NCBI GenBank assembly: GCA_900768845.1
Contig: CAAGEK010000041.1
Coordinates: 1 to 27,261 of the forward strand
DNA: 27,261 bases
Direction of reading: 5' to 3'
From: Alphaproteobacteria bacterium
GTDB lineage: Bacteria; Pseudomonadota; Alphaproteobacteria; CAAGCB01; CAG-977
The translations under genes and the position numbers were made by a program. Below the pieces are notes generated by a model. It saw only the letters and a program-made list of their open reading frames with translations. It was not told the origin of the DNA and searched no databases. Positions 7,568-14,246 of the stretch are shown here, piece by piece. Each line of letters starts with the position of its first letter. Position 1 is the stretch's first letter.

Positions 7568-8659
7568 TCAATGTTCCCGTTGATTCTTCAATGCGGCGAT
7601 TTCCCGTATCGCATTTTTTTTCCCTGTTGCCGACAGCTGTGCTATTTTTTCCGCCTTGGCTTTGTGCAGGGCGTCGAAATATTTGCGTTTGTTGTCAAAT
7701 TCGGCAATCGTCAAGTCCGCCCCCAAAGATTGGGTGTAACGCGGATCCGGATCCGTTACGGAGGTGACGTTCGGAACGATGTTCGTTTCGTGCAACACAC
7801 TTTCGGGACGCGTCGCCGATTTGATTAAGGCTTTTAACGCCTTGTCGGAAATTTCCGCTCCGCTCAAGTCGAATTTAGCAACGCCCGCAGGCAACGCGTT
7901 CGCCAGCGTTTCGACGTGTGCGGCACTCAATTTGCAATTCGACAGGATAATGTTTTCGACGTTTTTCAGGGCGGGCAACTTTTCCGCCAAAGCCGTCACA
8001 CACGCATCATCCATCGGGCATTCCGCCAGATTTAAAGTTTTCAAAGAAGCGGGCAGGGCTTTGATAACGTCCGCCGTTTTACGCGGATCGGCCTGTTTTT
8101 CATTCAAAGTGAAACGGGTCAAATCCGAACCGGATACGGCTTTAGCCAGATTTGCCAAATCGTCGCGGTCAGGGCGGGTGTTTTTAAAAGCGATTTCCGT
8201 CAGACGGTTTCCGGTTTTAAATCCTTTCAGACTTCCCGTACACGCGGTGTCCCCGATTTCCAGTGACTCCGCCCCCGATTGAGGCAGGGCGTCCAGAAAG
8301 GAAGTCAGGGATTCCTCTGGAAAGGAACAATTCCGCAAACCGATGTGTTTCGTGCGAAACGCCGGCGGTTTAAGGGAACAACCGGCAAAATTCGCGTTTT
8401 TGATTTCAAAGGAGGCGTATGTGTGACCGGCGGCTCTGTCCTGCAAAAAATTAAGGGCTTTGACGGCCGCGTCCTTGCCGTGGTTGAACGCGATCCGTTC
8501 TGCGTCATACACGAACGCCGTCGGCCGTAATACTCCCGAAGCCGTCATCTCGCCTAAATTGTCCGCTTCAAAACAATCGATTCCCCTGTTTTGCAATCCG
8601 GATGAAATTGACATATGTTCGGGCAGGAAACGTTCAAAAACGGATTGTAAAAATCCCAT
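7568..8659 (-). CDS. LRR protein lacking the ankyrin-like and tail modules (LRR5)
   Basis: A 363-residue protein and the first gene of the LRR5-LRR4-LRR3 unit. It begins MGFLQSVFERF, like LRR1 and LRR3, and has LRR units from about 110 to 300 (for example LKTLNLAECPMDDACVTALA, VAKFDLSGAEISDKALKALI). It then has the charged helix found in its paralogues (KAKAEKIAQLSATGK) and stops there. The ankyrin-like segment and the basic C-terminal module present in the other five are absent. This may be a natural short form or a truncation; the following gene starts only 21 bases later with its own ribosome binding site, which argues for an established arrangement. GGAGG lies five bases before the ATG, a strong ribosome binding site. 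Confidence 0.84.
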   Translation of the reverse strand: MGFLQSVFERFLPEHMSISSGLQNRGIDCFEADNLGEMTASGVLRPTAFVYDAERIAFNHGKDAAVKALNFLQDRAAGHTYASFEIKNANFAGCSLKPPAFRTKHIGLRNCSFPEESLTSFLDALPQSGAESLEIGDTACTGSLKGFKTGNRLTEIAFKNTRPDRDDLANLAKAVSGSDLTRFTLNEKQADPRKTADVIKALPASLKTLNLAECPMDDACVTALAEKLPALKNVENIILSNCKLSAAHVETLANALPAGVAKFDLSGAEISDKALKALIKSATRPESVLHETNIVPNVTSVTDPDPRYTQSLGADLTIAEFDNKRKYFDALHKAKAEKIAQLSATGKKNAIREIAALKNQREH

Positions 8660-8710
8660 GGTTCCCTCCGTTTTTCCCTTGTTGCCGCAAAAACTTCCGT
8701 TTGTTTATGA

Positions 8711-8738
8711 AAATAACGGAAATCAAACGTCAAGTCAA
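8711..8738 (-). promoter_or_regulatory. Sigma70-like promoter of LRR5-LRR4-LRR3
   Basis: On the minus strand, TTGACT (8733-8738) and TTATTT (8711-8716) are 16 bases apart, about 50 bases before the LRR5 start codon. GTCTAAAA (8742-8749, minus) sits immediately upstream, the same word as the arms of the inverted repeat at the LRR2 promoter. Confidence 0.5.
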
Positions 8739-8768
8739 TGTTTTTAGACAAAAAACGAAACGTTTCTT

Positions 8769-10097
8769 CTATCTGTTTTTAGCGTTTTTGGCCGTTGCCG
8801 ATTTTATGGTTTCAATCATCATGGCCTGTTTGATTTTGGTAAACGAAGGCCGCCCGTCTTTGCCGTCCATTTGCGCTTTGTGACGGTCGGGAACCATCGC
8901 CCACAGCTCCCCCATTTCTTTGGCCGTTTTGATGTGTTCGGGGCGCAAAACGACAGCCAGATCGCCGGATTCGGCGATTCTTGCAATCAATGTTTTGCCC
9001 GCGCCGTCCGTTTGCTTGTAAGCTTCAAAGGGAAGGGGGGCGGCGGCCAACGCTTCCTTGATCCGTCCCGCTCCGGCCAAAGTGAACAAATCTGTATGGC
9101 CTTGGGCGTACTTTTTCTGCATTGCGGAAGAGTTGGCCTTTATGTCCGCGTTGTCGGTTTCGTACAAAGCGATTTCCCCGACCGTTTCGGGGGATAAGTC
9201 ATGGTCGAAAGGTTTCGTCAATCCGGTATGAACCAGCGGGCAACCTTTGGCTTTCAGAGCCGTGATCAGCGGAGCGACATCATTATCGCTTATTTTTTTG
9301 CGTTGTTCCGATTTCAATCCGAATAAATCCAGCCGTTCGATTTTCGTATCGGGCAACATCCGGCACAACTTTTCAAAATGAGCGGAAAACAGGTGACATC
9401 CCCGTGCGTCGATTGATTTCAGATGCGGCATATTTTCAAGGGAACCCAACAAACCGGAAGGCGGAAACGCGGTAAAAGGCATATTGCGCACGGCCAGATT
9501 TTCCAACGTTTCGGGCAGGTGCGCAAAAGTCGCCAAAGAATACATCTGGCCGCTGACGTCCAAGCTTTTCAACGGCAGTTGTTTCGCCGCATCCATAAAT
9601 TTTTCCGTTTGCGTGGCGAACATCCCCCTGTTGTCGCAAATGGTCAAGTTTGTGATTGTCCGGCATTCCTGCAAAGACCGGCAGAAGGAAGGAAAGGTAA
9701 AAAAGTCGCTTGCAATGTCCGTTTGTTCCAAATGCAATTTTTCCAGCGGCTTGCTTTCCAAGATTGCATTCAAAGCCTTCAGTCCGTCTTTTTCGATACG
9801 GACGTTTTTCAAAGTCAATCCGCGCAGGTTTCGGACTTCGTTGAACGCTTCGACGAAAAAAGCGGCGGCGGGGGACGGTGCGTCCGAAAGCGTTATTTCT
9901 CCGGCGGGCGACAGGGCGCACAACTTCCGGATTTCCTCTCGCGGCAGAGTTCCTTTCCTTCCGGCGAAAAAGGCCGCATCCAAAATCAGCCTTCCGGCTG
10001 TCGGATTTATAAACGTTTCAACGGTTTTTTGCGCTTCCGCCGGAGTGCAACCGCCCCGTATCAGCGAAGCGGCAAGAGAACGGGCGTCCTGTTCCAT
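8769..10097 (-). CDS. LRR protein with ankyrin-like segment and basic C-terminal tail (LRR6)
   Basis: A 442-residue protein and the most upstream member of the array. The N-terminal helical region (about 1-70) is unlike that of the others. LRR units lie at about 80-290 and are irregular (for example LRGLTLKNVRIEKDGLKALN, LEKLHLEQTD). The ankyrin-like segment is near 335-385 (TDGAGKTLIARIAESGD), and the tail (385-442) carries QMDGKDGRPSFTKIK and a lysine-rich end. No signal peptide is visible. It has its own promoter (10278-10306) and a leader of about 170 bases. Its stop is 110 bases from the LRR5 start, with the LRR5 promoter between them, so it is probably a separate unit. Confidence 0.85.
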   Translation of the reverse strand: MEQDARSLAASLIRGGCTPAEAQKTVETFINPTAGRLILDAAFFAGRKGTLPREEIRKLCALSPAGEITLSDAPSPAAAFFVEAFNEVRNLRGLTLKNVRIEKDGLKALNAILESKPLEKLHLEQTDIASDFFTFPSFCRSLQECRTITNLTICDNRGMFATQTEKFMDAAKQLPLKSLDVSGQMYSLATFAHLPETLENLAVRNMPFTAFPPSGLLGSLENMPHLKSIDARGCHLFSAHFEKLCRMLPDTKIERLDLFGLKSEQRKKISDNDVAPLITALKAKGCPLVHTGLTKPFDHDLSPETVGEIALYETDNADIKANSSAMQKKYAQGHTDLFTLAGAGRIKEALAAAPLPFEAYKQTDGAGKTLIARIAESGDLAVVLRPEHIKTAKEMGELWAMVPDRHKAQMDGKDGRPSFTKIKQAMMIETIKSATAKNAKNR

Positions 10098-10277
10098 TTT
10101 GTTTCTTTCAATCCTTTGAAGTTTTCAACGTCCAAGCGGTTGCAACGGTTAAAAGCGGACTTTTCATTCCGTTCCGCCCGATTTCAAAGAGCGTCCTTTC
10201 AATGTCGGCAGGGAAGGGAGCCAGTTAAAAACAGGGTGATGGAAATCCGGACATTCCCGTCGAAACGACATTTTGAA

Positions 10278-10306
10278 AGGATATATGTCATCGCTTTTTT
10301 TGTCAA
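10278..10306 (-). promoter_or_regulatory. Strong sigma70-like promoter of LRR6
   Basis: On the minus strand, a consensus TTGACA (10301-10306) and TATCCT (10278-10283) are 17 bases apart. This predicts a 5' leader of about 170 bases before the ATG at 10097. The leader holds no clear riboswitch. A short open frame on the minus strand overlaps this region but is not convincing. Confidence 0.55.
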
Positions 10307-10451
10307 TGACGGTCGTCGTTTAACCGGTTTGCAAATACGGACGTAAGGATGTTCCGGCGGCGGAAACGCTTTTCGTTTGTCGCGGCGGTGCAAGAAAACG
10401 GTTATCACCGTGCGGGACGCTTCGTTTTTGCAATAAGGACGGAAAAATGCC

Positions 10452-11015
10452 CCTCCGAAAAAAGATACCACGCGTCCGGAGTGTGGTTATTCACACGACG
10501 CCCCCTCATACTGCCGGTTACGCTTACGACGTACAACGCTCCGGCAGGTGCATTTCGTTACTTGCTTCCCGTAAACGGGGCGGACAGGTCTGAGGTCAGC
10601 CGATCCGACAAACCGTCATTTAGCAGATATTTCGCAATCTTACGGGCATTCTTTCCCGCGGATAGTACCCTTTGCTCCAAAATTCCCTGTTACGCTATGT
10701 TGCTCCGCCGCTCGTAAACCGTCAAAACGCTTTTCCCTTTCAGATAATCAAAAAAGTTCGATACACTCATCTTCGGCGGTATCTCTACGGTCTATGTTCA
10801 TGAGCCTGACACGCCTCCGCTTCTATTATCGTGCTTCTTTTCTGTCACACGGCTGTAGCGTCTTTCTTCATAAAATTCTTTACGGCGATGTTTCGGTGCA
10901 AAAACCAGTGATACTTGCAGTTGTTAAACCGTACTCCAAAGTTTATCTAAGAAGTTTTTTGTGCATCGCAGTAAACTTTCCCGAACCATGTGCCCGACAC
11001 GGAGGGGCGGGGAAC
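10452..11015 (-). mobile_element. IS200/IS605-like relic, copy 2 (degenerate tnpA)
   Basis: About 564 bases on the minus strand. In broken frames it reads as an IS200-type TnpA: VSLVFAPKHRRKEFYEE, VEIPPKMSVSNFFDYLKGKS and GKNARKIAKYLLNDGLSDRL. The frames shift and stop between these blocks. The position of the HUH catalytic pair reads H-E-H instead of histidine-hydrophobic-histidine. The left end (CGGGGAAC on plus, 11008-11015) abuts the terminator of the gene at 11077. The right end has the hairpin CTGCCGG/CCGGCAG and a GTGTGAATAACCACAC hairpin also found in copy 3. It separates the LRR array from the MoxR/vWA genes. The ends are set by comparing copies 2 and 3. Confidence 0.72.
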
Positions 11016-11042
11016 AAAAAAACGGGCGGATTGTCCGCCCGT
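11015..11042 (-). terminator. Rho-independent terminator of the MoxR/vWA unit
   Basis: Perfect 9-base arms ACGGGCGGA/TCCGCCCGT with a three-base loop are followed on the minus strand by seven T. It lies 35 bases after the stop of the small gene at 11077 and directly before IS200-like copy 2. Confidence 0.85.
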
Positions 11043-11076
11043 CTTCGGTTATCGGCTTTAAAGCGATACCGCCGCG

Positions 11077-11430
11077 TCATTCCCCTTCTTCAACGGCGGG
11101 GCGAACACCCAGAAAGATGTTCTTTGTCAAAGCATTGCGGGAAAGCACGGCGCGCAATGTTTCCGTCGTAATCGCCGCATCGTCGGGAATAATCAGGTTT
11201 GCGGGAACTTCGTCTTGCAACATTTCCTCCAATTCGGCGGGCGTTCTGACGATTTCCGCATATCCCTTGTCGACCATCACTTTTTCCTGCCATTCTTCGG
11301 TCAGCTGGAAAACAGACGAGCCTTCAATCGATTCCTGCCGGTAGCGGGTCGCCATTTGCATGGCGACTTCCGGCAACAAAGCTTCCGTTTGTTCGGGCGT
11401 TAAACTCAATCCGGTTTTATCCGTAGTCAT
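11077..11430 (-). CDS. Small acidic protein of unknown function, MoxR/vWA unit
   Basis: A 117-residue protein that I do not recognise. It is acidic, with no signal peptide or membrane helix. It has an N-terminal helical part (LTPEQTEALLPEVAMQMATRY) and a C-terminal alpha/beta-looking part containing NLIIPDDAAITTETLRAVLS and IFLGVRP. It starts nine bases after the stop of the AAA+ gene, and a terminator follows, so it is the last gene of the vWA-AAA+ operon. From its place it could be a regulator, adaptor or cofactor of the ATPase. This is inference from position only. Confidence 0.75.
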   Translation of the reverse strand: MTTDKTGLSLTPEQTEALLPEVAMQMATRYRQESIEGSSVFQLTEEWQEKVMVDKGYAEIVRTPAELEEMLQDEVPANLIIPDDAAITTETLRAVLSRNALTKNIFLGVRPAVEEGE

Positions 11431-11439
11431 CGCCCGCTC

Positions 11440-14187
11440 CTAACGCACGTTCTTGGAACGCATCGTCGCGGCGTAAGACATGACTTCACGCGGCTTGGAT
11501 GCGGACGGCTTTGACGATACGAACGACACCTGTTCGGACGGTTTCGCCTGAACTTCCGCAGATTTCCCCGCTTTTTTCGTCGGAGTCAGCATCTCTTTGG
11601 CAATGACGGGGGGACGTTCAACGTGCGATACGAAAATCGGGTTGTGAACCGTTTCCGCCGAAGACGCCGCCAACGCTTCGCCCAGCGTGTCGCCTGCGGA
11701 CGCGTCGCGCAACATCAACGCACCCTGCATATACTCTTCAATTTCCACGGCATTCGGGCGGCTGTCCTTGATAAAGGCGATTTCCTTGTTGATTTTGTCC
11801 GCCGCATTGGGAGATTTGCGGTCGATGTACGTTACGTCGTTGCGTGCGAACATATCCTGCACTTTCTGATCGACGTTTTCACTGATGATGATCGTCCGTT
11901 TCGCCTGTGCGTCCGTCAAAACGTGCGTAACGACGGGCTCGCCCTTGTCGCTGGTCAGAAGGGTGGTCAGGCCGATGCCCGTATCCGAACGGTTTTCGGC
12001 GATTTTCACCGTTTCATCATCCGGATCCAACGCTTCCATGGCCGACAGGGAATGATTCCACAACGCTTTCATGTTGGCCGCAGACAAAGCCGGAATGGCC
12101 AATGCTCCCATAAACGTGTCGTGCGGAGCCAAATCCTTGGGTTCGGGAATTTCCGCAACCGAAGCGTCCGTCAGAACGGATTCGACAATCGGAGCGTCGG
12201 CAACCGTGTCGAGATTGTCATTCAAGACATGGATGGAACGAACCTGAGCGTTTTCCGGTTCTTTGGAAGCGGATTCCTTGACACGCGCCAAAGCGGCGTT
12301 GATGGCGAAAGTCGGCAACGCCTCTTCGGCGTTTTCCAGTTTGATGCCGTGTTTCTTTTCAATCAAATCGGACAATTCGTTGCGGATGACGTCCGTTTGT
12401 TTGTCCGGCAACATTGTAACGTCGGCGTTGTACAGGTTTTTAATGCGTTTCGCGCCGCTGATCTTGCCTTCGACCAAAATCGGTTCGCCGATACCGTGGT
12501 TCGCCGCGATTTTCTTGGCAATATCGTGCATTTCCTTCATTTCATCGTACTGAATGCCCAACGTTTCGGCGTGACCGGGCATGAAAATGCGTTCCATCCA
12601 ACCTTCGATGTATTCTTCCAGACGGTCGCCGCGTGTGGACAGGCGTTCTTTCATATCCGCCTTTTTCACGTCGACTTTGTCGCGCTGTTTGCCCAGTTTG
12701 CCCATCAGTTTGCCCAATTTCGGCTTCGTGACCGTCTTAGGCTTTTCAACGCTGGCGTTTTCCATGAACTTCGTCACCAAACGCAAGTCGATTTCCAAGC
12801 TGTTCAGGTAGTTTTCATATTCCTGCGACAACTGCAATCCCGATTGTCTGTACAAAGAAGAGTTGGGATTCGTCAGCTGGCGGATTTCCGCAAAAAATTC
12901 GGACATCTGTTCGGCAACCTGCATCGTGTTTTGCGCGTTGCGGATGTTGATCAGCTGTTCTTCGGGAATGGCGGCCTGTTCTTTCGCCGTCAATCCGCCT
13001 TTGCGGAAAGCCATCATGGTTTCCGTGAACGCTTCGGGATCGTTTTTGAAATCGTCCTCGTAAGCGTAATACATTTGCATCAAAGGCACGCCCGTCATTT
13101 TTCCGGCGATGCGGTCGGCGATGTCTTTCGCCGTCGGGTCGGGCAGGTTCATCAAGTCCAATTCGTTGCCCAAACGGGAAACAAAGGGGCTGTCCATATC
13201 TTCGGATCCCATGCCTTCGGTGGCGGGGTTGCCCGTGAAGTTGACGCGGAACGTGGGCGGAAAAGCACTGCGGCGCAAAGTTACGGGACGGTTTCCGCCG
13301 CCGATGACTTCGCAGGTTTCAACGTTCGGATCGGCCAGCATCGCCGTATATTCGTACAGCTTTTGCAACGTGCCGGGTTTGCAACGGTTGATTTCGTCCA
13401 ACAGCAAACGGCGGCCGTAATCCGGCGAATTCGGATCCAGAACGCGGATGGCGATGCCGTCGCGTGTCGTAATGCCGATGCTTTGCGCCCCGTTGTTCGT
13501 TTTGATGCCTTCCTGCTGGCATACTTGGGTCAGGCAGGATGCGACGACCTGTTTTTGGTAATTCTGTTCTTCAAACGTGTCGCCTTTGACCTGAATGCCG
13601 TTCCAGTCGATGGAATAAATCTTTTTGCCGTCGCGCTCTTCTTCGCTGAAAGCCTTGCCCAGCGCGTTGCGGAGAAGTTCAACGCTTTCGGGTTTCAGGC
13701 CTTGTTCGGGATTTTTGTTCCCCAGCATGATTTTTGCGTCGATACCGGCTTTTTCCGCGTCGGCCGCGCTGGTGTCAAACACGGTTTCGCAGAAAATGGA
13801 TCCCATATCGACGTCTTTGCAGTTCAGCATCAACGCGCCCTTGGGGTGGGTCATCTTGCCCAGCGTTTTGAACGCAAAGGACTTACCGATGGACGGTGCG
13901 CCGATAAAGCCGGAAATGTAGCTTTGCTGTTCGTGGTCGGCGCGGTTCGTATCGCTCAACGTCAGTTCGTTTTTAAAGTACGGCAGAACACTGCGGGAGG
14001 GCAGGTTGCGCATCATTTCAAAATACAAACGTTCGCCGACGGGAACGTCTTCGACGTCGGAACGCAACGTTTTAAATTCAATCACGGATTCTTCGGAGGC
14101 CAGCGTTTCAAATTCGCCGTCTTTGTTGTATCCGACGGGAATGGGCGTTTCTTCCAATCCGAAAAACACTTTTTTCATTTCTGCCAT
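11440..14187 (-). CDS. MoxR-type AAA+ ATPase with long C-terminal extension
   Basis: I place the start at the ATG at 14187 (915 residues), because GGAG lies nine bases before it; a GTG at 14232 would add 15 residues. The AAA+ core is in the N-terminal 40%: Walker A GAPSIGKS (about 96-103), Walker B LLLDEINR (261-268), a sensor-1 region NFTGNP ending at about 321, and an arginine-finger-like FVSR (335-338). The DEINR motif and the layout are typical of MoxR ATPases. Walker A and B are about 160 residues apart, longer than usual, so an insertion is present. Residues 370-915 form a long helical and partly disordered extension with no recognised domain. MoxR proteins work as ATP-driven chaperones with a vWA partner, and a vWA gene lies immediately upstream (59-base gap). 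The substrate is unknown. Confidence 0.9.
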   Translation of the reverse strand: MAEMKKVFFGLEETPIPVGYNKDGEFETLASEESVIEFKTLRSDVEDVPVGERLYFEMMRNLPSRSVLPYFKNELTLSDTNRADHEQQSYISGFIGAPSIGKSFAFKTLGKMTHPKGALMLNCKDVDMGSIFCETVFDTSAADAEKAGIDAKIMLGNKNPEQGLKPESVELLRNALGKAFSEEERDGKKIYSIDWNGIQVKGDTFEEQNYQKQVVASCLTQVCQQEGIKTNNGAQSIGITTRDGIAIRVLDPNSPDYGRRLLLDEINRCKPGTLQKLYEYTAMLADPNVETCEVIGGGNRPVTLRRSAFPPTFRVNFTGNPATEGMGSEDMDSPFVSRLGNELDLMNLPDPTAKDIADRIAGKMTGVPLMQMYYAYEDDFKNDPEAFTETMMAFRKGGLTAKEQAAIPEEQLINIRNAQNTMQVAEQMSEFFAEIRQLTNPNSSLYRQSGLQLSQEYENYLNSLEIDLRLVTKFMENASVEKPKTVTKPKLGKLMGKLGKQRDKVDVKKADMKERLSTRGDRLEEYIEGWMERIFMPGHAETLGIQYDEMKEMHDIAKKIAANHGIGEPILVEGKISGAKRIKNLYNADVTMLPDKQTDVIRNELSDLIEKKHGIKLENAEEALPTFAINAALARVKESASKEPENAQVRSIHVLNDNLDTVADAPIVESVLTDASVAEIPEPKDLAPHDTFMGALAIPALSAANMKALWNHSLSAMEALDPDDETVKIAENRSDTGIGLTTLLTSDKGEPVVTHVLTDAQAKRTIIISENVDQKVQDMFARNDVTYIDRKSPNAADKINKEIAFIKDSRPNAVEIEEYMQGALMLRDASAGDTLGEALAASSAETVHNPIFVSHVERPPVIAKEMLTPTKKAGKSAEVQAKPSEQVSFVSSKPSASKPREVMSYAATMRSKNVR

Positions 14188-14246
14188 AGTCTTCTTCTCC
14201 ATTTGCACCGGCCGTTTGCGCGACGTGCGCACCGTGCCGGAAAACT

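Noticed and set aside
2690..8659. The MGFLxS N-termini of LRR1, LRR3 and LRR5 look like a eukaryotic N-myristoylation signal (Gly2, Ser6).
   Set aside because: Phe at position 3 is disfavoured in the accepted pattern, and MGFhxxhF starts are common in bacterial proteins as amphipathic helices. The three genes are paralogues, so they do not count as independent evidence.
8769..10097. C-terminal type IV secretion signal in the LRR proteins, because the tails are basic.
   Set aside because: The basic tail is shared and possible as a signal, but no secretion genes are visible and the motif does not match a defined signal well enough to claim.
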